DNA from: Spirometra erinaceieuropaei
Lineage: Eukaryota > Platyhelminthes > Cestoda > Diphyllobothriidea > Diphyllobothriidae
Length of the DNA stretch: 64,000 nt
Assembly: GCA_902702965.1 (NCBI GenBank)
Contig: CACRXP010000030.1
Span: forward strand, 1,773,769-1,837,768
Reading direction: 5' to 3'
Every line of letters starts with the position of its first letter. Within the stretch, counting starts at the first letter, position 1. Of the stretch, positions 47,372 through 58,009 are shown piece by piece. A program made the position numbers and the translations under genes. The notes under the pieces are model-generated. The model saw only the letters and a program-made list of their open reading frames with translations, was not told the DNA's origin and ran no database searches.

Positions 47372-48789
47372 TAAAGCTCTTGTCCCGGCGATCGTGTCTC
47401 CTTCTTCAAGTTAGCATTAGTTTTATCATTAGGGCAGGTGGGGGCGGCAGTTAACAGAATCTGAGAGAGACATTGAGAAAACCAGCATTCCCGTCATATG
47501 TTTGTTTTATTACCCGTAAAGTTGAGAGAGCGGGTTTTTCCATTTGAAAGGCTTACCAGAACAGGTTTTTTGAGAGATGATGACGTTTCGAAGAGCTTAG
47601 CCGGCTCACTATTGTCAATGCGTAAAATGCACATAATCGGAAAGAAAAGGGAGTGGTATGCTACTCTGGTCGGCCTCATGCTGATCGTTTTTACGCCTCT
47701 TTCACTGCCTTGGCCATTCGGGTGATGTTTGACGGGTTATTCGGCTGCGTGCTTTGTGAGTCACCAACTCGTGGGGTTGCTCAGATTTTATTACTCCAAC
47801 AAGGTATCGGCACAGGCTGCGCAAATAGAAATACGCGAATTAGGGGGCGTGTAAGTTGGCAGAAAACAGGTAATCTAAGACTTCTGCCGTCTGCTCCAAA
47901 TACATCTGTTTGGCTTACTTTGATATGACATATTGGTTAAGGAACGCCGAATTGTATAAGTTGGTAGGTGGCAGGCAAAATTAACCCCAATTCTAACCCT
48001 TTCCGTAGCCGTAATGTTCTGCCTAACCGTCGCAGCTGACGGATTGCAGCTGAAGTACTCATATCAACATTCGGCCCGGGGGTAAAACGGCTTGTCCCGA
48101 AGCCTCTACTCCAAGTGAGCGTATTTATCTGTGAGAACGTTAAAAGGGTTGTCAAAAAGATCCGGTGAGGATTCGATATGTAGGCCCAGTCAGCAAATAA
48201 GACCCAGAGACTCCTGAAATACGGTAAAAATGTTAACATTAGTTTTATCATTAGGGCAGTTGGGGACGCAGTTAACAGAATCTGCATGAAACATTGAGAA
48301 AGCTTGCATTTCCCTCATACTTTTGCTTTATTACCGGTAAAGCTGAGAACTAAGAAGGGCCCGCCCGAACAAGTTTTTTGAGATGATGACGTTTCGGAGA
48401 GCTTAGTCGTCTCACCGTTGTCAAAGTGTAAAATGCACTTAATCGAAAAGAAAAAGAAGTAGTATGCCACGTTGGTCAACCACATACTGATCGATTTTCC
48501 CTTCTCTCGCGACCTTGGCCTTTCGGGTGATTTTTGGCGATTGCGGAGCCCCTGTCGGGGTTGACCATATTTTATTGCTGCAACGAGGTACCGGGACAGA
48601 CTGCGCAGATAGAAATACGCGACTTAGGGGTAATCCAAGACTCCTGTTTTCTGCTTGATTTGATATGACATATTGGTTAAAGAACACCGAATTGTGTAAA
48701 ATGGTAGATGGCAGGCAAAATTGACCCTCATTGTAACCCTTTACCTAGCCGTAATGTTTTACTTAACCCTAGCCATAAGCCTAGCCTTA

Positions 48790-49160
48790 ACCGCAAATTA
48801 ACGTGTGTTAATGATAGGTCGTGTAACCCCCCTGGGTTCAGTATGTATAAGTAACTACCATATGTGTTTTAGAAAGCCTTCTTTTGTTTATTAATCTCTA
48901 GCTACGGGAAATCCCCCTTTGTGTGTTATCTAACACCTGGATATGGCCGCATGCACCGAGTAGTTTCAGTATGATATTTTGGTCGGATGTGGTTTGGGAG
49001 CCCCATCTGAAGTAAACAAAGCCCAGTCAGCTCTAATACGGGACCGGTAGTAATAGGGGTTTTTACAGTTGGAGCCGGGGAACGCACAGGCGACGAGGTC
49101 AAGAAGTTGTATGCAAAATAAAAGCTATTGGAAATGCGCGGTTGTACGTTGAGTGGTTGA
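48790..49160. other. Intron sequence, nothing recognised
   Basis: Lies between the tandem repeat and the telomere-like block; no coding block seen. Confidence 0.4.
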
Positions 49161-49164
49161 GAAA

Positions 49165-49285
49165 TAGTTGCGCTAACCCCTAACTGTAAGCCCTAGTCCT
49201 GAGCCCCAACCCCTAACTCTAATCTTCAACCCTAACCCGTAACCCTAAACCCTAACTATAACCCCTAAACCTTAACCCCAACCCC
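49165..49285 (-). repeat. Degenerate interstitial telomeric repeat (CCCTAA-like)
   Basis: Runs of CTAACCC, AACCCTAAACCCTAACTA and similar over 120 bp, orientation opposite to the block at 24985. It abuts the R1-e copy. Confidence 0.8.
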
Positions 49286-49735
49286 GACAGTTCGACTATC
49301 GGTTTCGATGATGTCCACCGTGTACCCCACAGACTGCATTGTGGGAGCAGGGACGGTGACTTACGCAGGGGTTTATAGTGCCAGTAGACTTGCGTAGCAT
49401 CTACCTACACTCTCTCCTCCTCCCTCGCCTGAGCCCGGTGTCAAGACCAAGTCAAGAAGACCGGAGACGGGGGAGGCCGCAGGTGGATGGCTCGGACAGA
49501 TCCTCGCCTTGGCGCTCCACTCCGCACCCCTGGTCCACACACCAAGACCAGGATTTTGACCACAAAACAATGGGGTGATGGCAGTGGTCCAGTTGTGCGA
49601 CGATTGCCGACAACAGGGTCTGCCAGCGCACCCCGTAGATGTTGGCATTTGTTATTGCGCACAGATAACGCCTGCCAGATTCCGACGTGGCCCCCGTGTT
49701 GGTCCAGCGCATCTAACACGTGGCCCGTTTAGAGG
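49286..49735 (+). mobile_element. R1 retroelement, left member of inverted pair
   Basis: Full-length R1, about 450 bp. Nearly identical to the reverse of 50361-50823. Long overlapping open frames on both strands of this pair come from the GC-rich composition and do not resemble proteins. Confidence 0.85.
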
Positions 49736-50348
49736 GCACAACTCCAACCCCAACAGTATTGCGCCATCAGGTTGGGCTACCAAACCACATCTTACCTACT
49801 TCTTTAGTGGTAAATTATCTGGCATGATGTTCGCGCTTCCCTTCCCCATAACCCCTGTGTCTTACCTTGATTACGTAGTTTTCCCAATGTACTTGCATTG
49901 CTTTTCGTTGTCGATTCTCTACGCCGTGACTTACTTATTTCTTCCGGAAGAGTAGCTAAAGCTTTTTGTGCCATGTCGGTACTCACCATACCGTACGTGC
50001 TGCAAGGACCGCCGGCCGCGTTTTGGTTTATTTCTCTCGGTTAGAACACAAACGCTCTGCTTACTCGATATATCTGAATGGTTTCTGTTGTCGAACGCGT
50101 GCACCCCATTTACTTATTCCTTTAGGAGTACTTGTGCATATTGCCTTTCATAAGCAATCATATGACAGTTAAATTTGTTGAAGAGATGGGGTTACGCAAC
50201 CTACCATCGCCTAACCCTAATACAACATGCTTACCTAATTCAAATACACAGGCATATTATAGTAATATAAAAGTAAGGTTTGCATATTCAACCGTCGCCG
50301 AGGAGCGCGTGTGTATATCCAGTTGTTTCGTTTAGTAAGGAAATCATT
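49736..50348. other. Spacer between inverted R1 copies
   Basis: About 610 bp with two open frames (49575-49955 and 49966-50172, + strand). Neither product is recognised. A splice-like CCTTTAG at 50117-50123 followed by a short hydrophobic frame was considered for the missing MATE exon and rejected. Confidence 0.4.
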
Positions 50349-50360
50349 AAGTATAATTAG

Positions 50361-50823
50361 GCCGCCCTCCAAACGGGCCACGTGTTAGATGCGCTGGACC
50401 AACACGGGGGCCACGTCGGAATCTGGCAGGCGTTATCTGTGCGCAATAACAAATGCCAACATCTACGGGGTGCGCTGGCAGACCCTGTTGTCGGCAATCG
50501 TCGCACAACTGGACCACTGCCATCACCCCATTGTTTTGTGGTCAAAATCCTGGTCTTGGTGTGTGGACCAGGGGTGCGGAGTGGAGCGCCAAGGCGAGGA
50601 TCCGTCCGAGCCATCCACCGGCGGCCTCCCCCGTCTCCGGTCTTCTTGACTTGGTCTTGACACCGGGCTCAGGCGGGGGAGGAGGAGAGAGTGTAGGTAG
50701 ATGCTACGCAAGTCTACTGGCACTATAAACCCCTGCGTAAGTCACCGTCCCTGCTCCCACCGCTGCTGCAGCTGTGGGGCACACGGCGGACATCATCGAA
50801 ATCGATGGTCGAACTGGCGTGTG
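50361..50823 (-). mobile_element. R1 retroelement with 12-13 bp target duplication
   Basis: AAGTATAATTAG(G) lies at 50349-50360 and again at 50824-50835, directly flanking the element. This defines R1 ends: GCCGCCCTCCAAACGGGCC at one side and TCGAACTGGCGTG at the other. A duplication of this length fits a retroposon. No reverse transcriptase or tRNA-like promoter was recognised. Confidence 0.85.
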
Positions 50824-51129
50824 AAGTATAATTAGGAGAGTTGGTGTAGAGACATGACCGCCAGGAATGTGCGACTTGCTGCTGGCTGCCTAATACACGC
50901 GTGTGTAGACTTCAGTCGTGAGGGCTAACGACCTAGAACGCGCCGAGCGGATGCGCAAAACCTGCTTGGGACGCACGACGGTGGGAGTTTGACGAAGAAG
51001 GAACGAGAACGGCAAGGAAGTGTGCTCGTTAGCAGCCCCAGACTCCTATCGACTTGCCTGAAAAAGGTGAGTAACGAATAAGCTACCGAGCCATGAACTA
51101 CTGCATTGCGATTCCGCTTTGTTCAGTGA

Positions 51130-51231
51130 CATTTGGGCCGTCGAGTCCAAAGACGTTTATCTTGTGCTGCAAAACAAGGTGAAGCAGGCACGGTGACTTA
51201 CGCACGAAGTATTTTATAATGAGAATGCACT
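51130..51231 (+). mobile_element. R1 retroelement, 5' part, split by FB2-d
   Basis: GCACGGTGACTTACGCACGA and TATAATGAGAATGCAC match R1 before the CAGCATCTACC motif, which lies at 52219 beyond FB2-d. Confidence 0.75.
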
Positions 51232-51233
51232 TA

Positions 51234-52216
51234 CAGTGCGTGACCGATCACATGAAATGTTGGCGAAAATTCTGGAATGCGTTTCCGATTAGGAAGGATT
51301 ACTTAAGTGGGGTTGTTATACTGATTATTGTGCGGCGTAACCTTATAACACTTCGGACTCGCCAGGTAGTCAGTTGTTGAATGCACTTCGTTTTGATCTC
51401 CTGCAGAAATCATACTCGGTGAAAAATGACTACTTAAGTAGCATGCATTTTTCCTATTGTTTTTCCATGGTCTTATAAATTCAAATATATTTCATAGAGA
51501 ACATGCATAAAAATATGCTTTCTTTTGCTCATTTGGTAGAGAATCACATTGTCTTCATATTTTCTGCCAGAAGAAAGTGTTTATTTAGGTTTTCAAAAAG
51601 TTTCTAATTATGAGATTTTTGAGACCGTGCGATGTCCATGCATGCAAGACCGCTCATGTCCGTTTACTAATGCTCCTCATGAAATGTACAACATAGTCCA
51701 GATCCATTGCAAAATATCATTAACTCAATGTAATATCTTCTTAAAGGCTTAGAGGAATATATGATTTTCCTTACGCGGAAAGCATGCACCTTGTAGACTC
51801 AAATTACTAAACGCTGATGCAATGGCAGATCAGGCTGGAAATTATTCGGGAATATGGAAACTTTTTTAAAACCAAAATATACACTTTCTTCGGGCAGAAA
51901 ATATGAAGACAATGTGATTCTCTACCAAATGAGCAAAAGAAAGCATATTTTTGTGCATGTTCTCTTTGAAATATATTTGAATTTATAAGACCGTCGAAAA
52001 TCAATAGGAAAACTGCATGCTACTTAAGCAGTCATTTTTTACCGAGTGTGGTGTTTGCAAGAGGTCAAAAAGAGGTGCATTTAAAAGCCGAGTCCGAAAT
52101 GTTATAAGGTTACGCCGCACAATAATCAGTATAACAACCCCACTTAAGGAATCCTTCCTAATCGGAAACGCATTCCAGAATTTTCGCCAACATTTCATGA
52201 GATCGGTCACGCACTG
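51234..52216. mobile_element. Foldback element FB2-d, 983 bp, nested in R1
   Basis: Ends CAGTGCGTGACCGATCACAT and the inverse GATCGGTCACGCACTG are intact. TA duplicated at 51232-51233 and 52217-52218. Removing the element and one TA restores R1 sequence (CACTTA joined to CGCAGCATC). Confidence 0.93.
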
Positions 52217-52218
52217 TA

Positions 52219-52355
52219 CGCAGCATCTACCATGCCTTCTCCTCCCCCCACATGGGCCCGGTGACAAGACACAGTCAAGAAGACCGGAGTCGGGAGAGGG
52301 CGCAGGTGCCTGCTACGGCCGAACTCGCACCTAGGCGTACCACCATACCCCTGGT
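52219..52355 (+). mobile_element. R1 retroelement, 3' part
   Basis: Continues with GCAGCATCTACC, CAAGAAGACCGGAGTCGGGA and GCGCAGGTG; truncated before the R1 3' end. Confidence 0.75.
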
Positions 52356-52360
52356 ACAGG

Positions 52361-54313
52361 ATTTGATTCCCGTCTATATTGTCGAGTTTGCCACAATTTT
52401 GTCAGTCAAATCACTCAAGTATGCCAAAATACCCATTTAAAATGGAGTCTGGTACCTATCTTTTTGATCCTACATCGATTGCACAAAAACTTGCTCGGGT
52501 AATCGATCTGTTGTAATAGAAATTATGGGTTCAGTGTGTTGCAGTAGGTCGAACGAGTAATTTGCTCCAATTTGGAAAGTTCAGGGCTCATGGTCGACAT
52601 CGTAACTCAGGTGGCTGGGGTGCTCGCACAACGGCGATTTGTCCGTATATTAAGTTACAATTATATAGACACACGCGTCATTTGCTTCACTCTCTCATCC
52701 CAAATGCAAATAATCAGGGTAACTGGGGATGGATACGAACGCAGCGGTGACTGATGAAACGGATGTCATTTCTAAGCTTGCCAACAACGCACTGGCTCCC
52801 TAGGGCCATAGGAATTGATCTTCAGCCGTGGAATATCGGACGGTTCATTGATGGAGGTTTCGTAAATCCAAAATTGAGAAACAACGAGAACTGTTCACTT
52901 GAATAACTGCACAAATTTATCCCACTTTAGCCGCATACATCTGCCTCTGCTGCTGCTTCTTCTGTTGGGGAGTACATCTTTCCGTCGAACCTCTGCTTCT
53001 GGCCATGAAACAAAACCCGGAGGTTTCTAAGTACGCCCTGTTTTGTGTTAATAACTACCGGGGATGGTACTTGGTCTTTCCTTAGATAAGGTATTCCAGA
53101 GGGTATAATATAAAATTTCTCATCCAACTTACTGAGTCAGAGATCGAACAGTTATCGAGTTTTTAACCGAAAAAAGTGTATTCATTCATTCCTTTGCTAA
53201 CAATTTTTCTAAAAATCAACAAATTTTCAGTCAAGGGGAAGGAATCATACTTACGCATTAGAAACCGGCGGTAGTGGTTGCCATGAAAGCATTTCTTCTT
53301 TCGATATTTTGGTTAAAGCGAGGCATAGCAGCTCACGGTGCGATCTGTGCCTGCTTATTGTGGATACTTCAGTTTGCTGTGCTATAACTTTATTGCGCAT
53401 CTAAACTAGCGTTTTGGACCCTCTCGGCATGTGCCACAAACGGCCTAGTCGCCAGTGCATGCACCAGGTTTTCATTAAGCCGGATAGGACCTCGTGCCAG
53501 TGAAAATGTTTTGACCCGACTAGAAGGTGGAATAGAAAGAGAGCCGGTTCGGAAAACAAGCGCATTATTGGCAGCCTGCGAACATGGAGGTTTTTCATTT
53601 ATCTAAACTCGCCTTATTTATTTAGTCCCCTAAGCGGTTTGGAATATTCAGTCCTCTCGCATGCTAACTCGTGACGAGCGTTCCAGAAACTTCCGGCCTG
53701 TCGCGTTCCGGTCGGCGATTGGTCGGTTCGTGCGCGAGATTCCCTTGTGAGAAAGTGTCGATCGATTGGCCGCACACGTGAGCAAAGGTAACACGCGTGC
53801 TCCATTCTGCGGCGGACGCTAATTGGCTGTCCGCGGCCGGCTTGGCTTGCTGCACGGCGCGTGCTTGCGTCGTCGTTTCGCCATAGGCCGTGGCTCCGCA
53901 CCTTTTGCGCCCTGCGCAACAGAGAACAACAAAAACACGGAGTCAATGAAACCATTGCGTCCTGACTATTAGTCCTCCAGTCGTCCCAAAATACCATGAG
54001 CGCTGATTCATTCTGTCGGTTGACAGGCACTCAAGCCAAGAATATTAGAGCGTGACGGCAGTTTCAAAATCGTCAGGTTTTGTTATAGTGATGTGCCGTA
54101 GGGATTGATTCGCCAGTGTCGGCCTCACCCACTCCCTCGCCAAAGCACTAATCCGGACCTGTGAAGCAGATTATGATTGGATTGGGCGCAGTGGTTGACG
54201 CGGCATGGGAGTCTGCGGCTAAGGCGTTCCACCACACACCTCCTATATGCAACAGTAGTTATGGGCCCACGTGGACTCCGTACAGCTCGATAATTGCATG
54301 TCCAGAATGGTCG
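52361..54313. other. Intron sequence with a GC-rich island
   Basis: 53640-54020 is CpG-rich with repeated ATTGG (GCGATTGGTCGG, CGATTGGCCGC, CTAATTGGCTG). It could be LTR or promoter-like sequence. The long minus-strand frame through it (54030-53614) is Arg/Ser-rich and unrecognised. Confidence 0.35.
52924..53127 (-). CDS. Possible unidentified coding exon on the opposite strand inside the copy 2 intron
   Basis: An open frame of 67 codons reads IIPSGIPYLRKDQVPSPVV, then a basic stretch (LRNLRVLFHGQKQRF), then SPTEEAAAEADVCG and a stop. The composition looks more protein-like than the surrounding shadow frames. The sequence CTCAG just upstream on the minus strand could be an acceptor. I do not recognise the product. 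It may equally be a mobile-element fragment or chance. Confidence 0.2.
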
Positions 54314-54547
54314 GGGATGCTCACCGATCGTTCTTACAGAACTCACTCGTTCCGTTGTACCTTATGGACTCTCTCTCTCGAGCCCAACGAACAGTCGTAC
54401 AGCAGCGCATGATATAAGTAGAATGGCATTACCGACAAAGATAAGGGAGACTGGAATGGCCATTTCTGGCTTATTAACCGTCGTCAGCCAGTCATACCCA
54501 ACTCCGAAGTGTGGAACACCCGAGGCTCGAACTGACGAGCCCGTTTC
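54314..54547 (-). mobile_element. tRNA-derived SINE, left member of inverted pair
   Basis: Same body as 10011-10275 (GGAATGGCCATTTCTGGCTT read on +). Its tRNA-like head is cut at the B box. It faces 54590-54777 head to head across about 40 bp. Confidence 0.78.
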
Positions 54548-54589
54548 CCCCCTACCATTGTATATTCCCGATCGAAAACCCACAGGGCA

Positions 54590-54777
54590 ACGGGCTCGTG
54601 GCTCAGTGGTTAGAGGTGTTGGACTTCTAACTAACAGGTCGCCAGTTCGAGCCTCGGGTGTTCCACACTTAGGAGTGGGGCATGACTGGCTGACGACGGT
54701 TAATAAGCCAGAAATGGCCGTTCCAGTCTCCCTTGTCTTTGTCGGTAATACCATTCTGCATGTCCAGAGTCAGTCTT
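54590..54777 (+). mobile_element. tRNA-derived SINE, right member of inverted pair
   Basis: Head GGGCTCGTGGCTCAGTGGTT, GGACTTCTAACTAACAGGTC, B box CGCCAGTTCGAGCC, then the body up to TACCATTCTGC. This is the best-preserved head in the window. Confidence 0.85.
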
Positions 54778-55553
54778 AACGTCGATTTAATTCAGCGAAG
54801 TTGCAGCATAAATAGTTTTGAGGTTTAGGATTGCTGTCCACTGGCATATGCCGTGCCCAAAACGGAAGTCAAATAGACAGACTCGGCAAGACACTATTTA
54901 CCTTGATGGAATGCACAGCTGGCTGCTATCGGGTGTCGGGAAGAATGTGCAACCTTAAAAGGTAATGAGTAACTCTAAGACCGTGTGTCCAACTCACTAA
55001 TCCACATACAGTCTTAGGACTGCATTAGGACTGTCAAAGCTGCCTTCAAAAAAGATAAGTGACGTGGGCGTGGGATTGCCGATGCTTGCGTACAAGACGG
55101 AATTTTCAGATGTGCGTCTGCGTAAGACTCAACCCCACGAAAACTGCCTACTCCAAGTTTATGTTGTTCTGTCGTTGGGCCTGGAAACCCGACGTTTTCA
55201 TGTAGAGATCCCTGCGTAGTTAGCTTCTCCAAAACAAATCCCATTTAGAGGACGCTTTGTCCTCTCCTACGGAATGAACCCAACCTCGCAAATTCACACA
55301 TCACGCCCGGTAGCTGAACAGTGTAAGTCGCCTTGCATGGGTTCCCGTAGGAGTTGGTGTTCTCCCCTCGGTGGCGGCCCGTGGGTTCAACAGAGTGAAA
55401 TGTGCTTAGTTATCTTTCAGGATTCAAGCTTAATTCCGAGTAACTTCCTTCCATAAATCCGGCTTTGTTTTCGTGGACATTTTCATATTAGTGGAATTTT
55501 TTACCTGCCGAACCCTTTGCGCATCTCCCTCCCTCCACTTCCCTTTATTTCAG
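54778..55553. other. Intron sequence, nothing recognised
   Basis: Candidate acceptors at 55248 and 55421 open no frame that fits the missing MATE exon. Confidence 0.4.
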
Positions 55554-55596
55554 GTTGGCCGCCGAGTACCTTCTTTACGAAATGCCCACTCTTTTG
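55554..55596 (+). CDS. MATE transporter copy 2, microexon (LAAEYLLYEMPTLL)
   Basis: This is a 43-bp exon after ttatttcag with donor gtaaga. Its first base completes a split codon. It reads LAAEYLLYEMPTLL, corresponding to the segment after DPxVSR at the start of TM4. It joins in phase 0 to the next microexon across an intron of only 41 bp. Confidence 0.82.
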
Positions 55597-55637
55597 GTAA
55601 GACCCACTTCCCATCTCCAAAATTTCGTTCCTTCTAG

Positions 55638-55682
55638 TTCGCTGCCTGGTACAAACTTCTGCTAAAGTACATCCAAGCACAG
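55638..55682 (+). CDS. MATE transporter copy 2, microexon (LLLKYIQAQ)
   Basis: Fifteen codons lie between ccttctag and gtaatt, reading FAAWYKLLLKYIQAQ. LLLKYIQAQ matches the conserved LQxKYLQxQ motif that ends TM4 in MATEs. It is in phase 0 at both ends. Confidence 0.9.
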
Positions 55683-56219
55683 GTAATTGGACTTTGAGCA
55701 ATGTTTCGTTTTAAATTCCATCATTTACTGCCTTCCTTTTGTACTTTATTGTTACCCTAGTGCGGAAATAATTAAGCTTACCAGAAAGAAAAGAGCATCT
55801 TAACATTCTTAGTAGACCTATATTTGGTTAGTGAAAGGCCGCCGCAAATATTAACCGCATATTGTAGATAGAGGAGGAAACTAAAATAACGAGCATCTTT
55901 TTACAAAAAGAATTTTGATCTGTTATAAATAATTTAAAAGGTTGTTATTCAGGGGGTTTTCAGAGGGCCACTATTATGACATTTAAAAGATGCGGAAGAG
56001 AAGTACGAATTAACTTTATAAACCGGCAACTGATCGCATTCAAGTATATCCAGTCTTCTGCCTTCGGACACGTAATGACTACTTAGCATCATGAAATGTA
56101 AAGTCTGGATCAAGCGTTTTTGTTTGCTAAAATTACCGTCAGTAAGCTTAGCGTAGTTAAGTGAAGCGACTAGCAATTCCGGTACACTATCACTGCCACC
56201 CGATTTATTTCTCTTTAAG
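55683..56219. other. Intron of 537 bp
   Basis: No repeat or exon recognised. Confidence 0.6.
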
Positions 56220-56317
56220 AACATCGTTATTGCTCCGATGGTCATTGCGATAACCGGCAATGGAGCGAATGCCCTGTTTCACTACCTTCTGCTCTTCCAC
56301 ACAGGTCTTGGCATCAG
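56220..56317 (+). CDS. MATE transporter copy 2, TM5 exon
   Basis: The exon lies between tctctttaag and AG|gtaagc. It reads NIVIAPMVIAITGNGANAL and then FHYLLLFHTGLGI, matching the MATE TM5 pattern GIVxPxxxxxxxxNxxNALxNYLFL. It enters in phase 0 and leaves two bases (AG), which the next exon completes to Arg. Confidence 0.92.
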
Positions 56318-57015
56318 GTAAGCTTCCAGGTAAAGTGAAAGATTCAGTCGCCTGCAAACAAATGCTGTTACAGTTAGGTCAAGCAGACTCCTATTCGAGA
56401 AACCCTGTAGGTTCTACTGAAAATAAAAGTCTCTCCTCCAACTTTTCGCCGCTGCTAGGGCGCGCGTTTGGATTTGGCAATTTAAGACGTCATCTTGACA
56501 GATCGCGATGGAGAACCAGTGCAGGCGCTGGATTGATCTAACCTGAAACCGACTCAGTAACAGAGCGGACGGATGAGTGCAATCGTGTAAACTAAATTTT
56601 GGCACATAAGAATCCTAAATAGTCGCGTACAGGAAAAATGAAGTTGAAATTGAATAGTTCTTATGTGCGTTACATGGAATAAACATTGCGACGTCAGAAT
56701 TTGGGTAGGGAGATGGTACTCCCTTATCTGCACATATTTGTATATGTCGTTAATAGAAGTGAATAAGCGCGTCCCCCGAATGAGAGGTGAAGGCGATCTT
56801 GAGAGCAATAGTTGCAATGTCCTGATGCTTCGTAAGCAGACAAATTTCCATAAAGGGAGGTGAATGTCATACGAGGCCTTACATTAATTATGGAGGATGA
56901 TGGGCAAGAGGAACTCAAGGATACTCACTTCCGACGATGGAAGCTTGTTTGCTATTTGAACGTCGGAGCAATCCAATCATGCTTCCTGTGATCGTGTTTT
57001 CTTCTGAAATATATA

Positions 57016-58009
57016 CAGTAGTTAGGCTAACTCATGAAGTGTCAACCGAAAGTCCGAAATGTGTTTTCGTTTTGAAAAGATTGATTAAGTAGGTTTGTAA
57101 AACTCATCATCGCGAAGCGTAATACTATAATAATTCAGTTACCTCAGGATGCCAGCTTTCGAACAAATTTCTTTTTGACTGCATGCAAAAGCTAAACACT
57201 GTAACAAAAAATGGCTACTCAAGTAGCATATATTTTTCTTATCGATTACCGATGACCTTAAGCATTGAATTATATTTCACGGAAAAATGCATAAAAAGAT
57301 TCAATCTATTGCTCATTCGGTAGAAAATGATGTCTTCTTCTAGTTTTATACTAAGTAGAAAGGTATAATACGGTTTTCAAAAACTTCTCCAATTCCCGAA
57401 TACTTTTGAACCGGACCTGTCGTTACACTTGTAGTCAGGGCTTCCAAACTACAAGCCGTATATTTTCTTTATGCGGAAAACCATATATTTCTCTACAGTA
57501 TTTAAAGGAGACCATATAGGGTTCATAAAATTTATCAGGGAATTTGAGCCATATTGTTAAAGTTACATGACAAATTGGTAAATGCAGAGACATGACGTTT
57601 TATGAACGACCATTTCACGGTATTAAAAATCCAAGTTATAAACATTTTTAAAGCAGAATCATACGGTGCCATTGAGCGTTAAGTTGGAAGAAGACGCCAT
57701 TTTCCACCGAATGAGCAAAAGAATGGATATTTTTATGCATGTGTTCTATGAAATACGATTGAATGTTTAAGAGCATCGAAAATCAACTAGAAAAGTGCAT
57801 GCCAATTAAGTAGTCATTTTTTAAAGAGTATGGTTTTTGTATGAAGCCGGCAAGAAGTTCATTCGAAGACCGGCATCCTGAGTTAACTGAATTATTACAG
57901 TATTTCGCTACATGATGATTCGTTTTACAACCCTACTTAATTAATATTTTCGAAACCAAAACGCATTTCGTAATTTCAGTTGACATTTCATGAGATAGCT
58001 CACATACTC
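57016..58009. mobile_element. Foldback element FB1-g, 994 bp
   Basis: TA at 57014-57015 and 58010-58011. Ends CAGTAGTTAGGCTAACTCAT and the inverse GCTCACATACTC. Same length as FB1-f. It lies in the intron before the TM6 exon. Confidence 0.87.

Larger units (their letters stand above)
47096..47410. mobile_element. Inverted hammerhead element with 8-bp target duplication
   Basis: 315 bp inserted into the 822-bp tandem unit, flanked by TTAGCATT at 47088-47095 and 47411-47418. Two nearly perfect inverted arms (47148-47270 and 47280-47400) each carry a full hammerhead ribozyme. The uninterrupted site survives in the next tandem unit near 48232. No coding sequence. The short duplication and ribozymes suggest mobilisation by a Penelope-like element. 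Confidence 0.9.
46880..48790. repeat. Tandem repeat with 822-bp unit, about 2 copies
   Basis: AGTTTTATCATTAGGGCAG begins at 47419 and 48241; AGAGACTCCTGAAATACGG begins at 47061 and 48206, which also gives 822 bp once the 323-bp insertion and its duplicated target are subtracted. The second unit is shortened in its latter half (TATTGGTTAA at 47931 and 48671). Units end in telomere-like AACCCT runs. Confidence 0.88.

Noticed and set aside
48380..48425. CGAAACGTC on the minus strand of the 822-bp unit (also at 47578-47600), as a hammerhead
   Set aside because: No CTGANGA box at the right distance, no stem II and no stem I; only a chance-like GAAACGTC remains.
49575..49955. Open frames of 90-126 codons across the R1 inverted pair, on both strands
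   Set aside because: They arise in every frame of a GC-rich non-coding repeat, appear in mirrored form at 50357-50728, and resemble no protein.
50118..50172. Possible missing TM3 exon of MATE copy 2 (acceptor CCTTTAG, frame GVLVHIAFH)
   Set aside because: The start phase fits, but the hydrophobic run is too short, no donor follows in phase and a stop comes after 15 codons.
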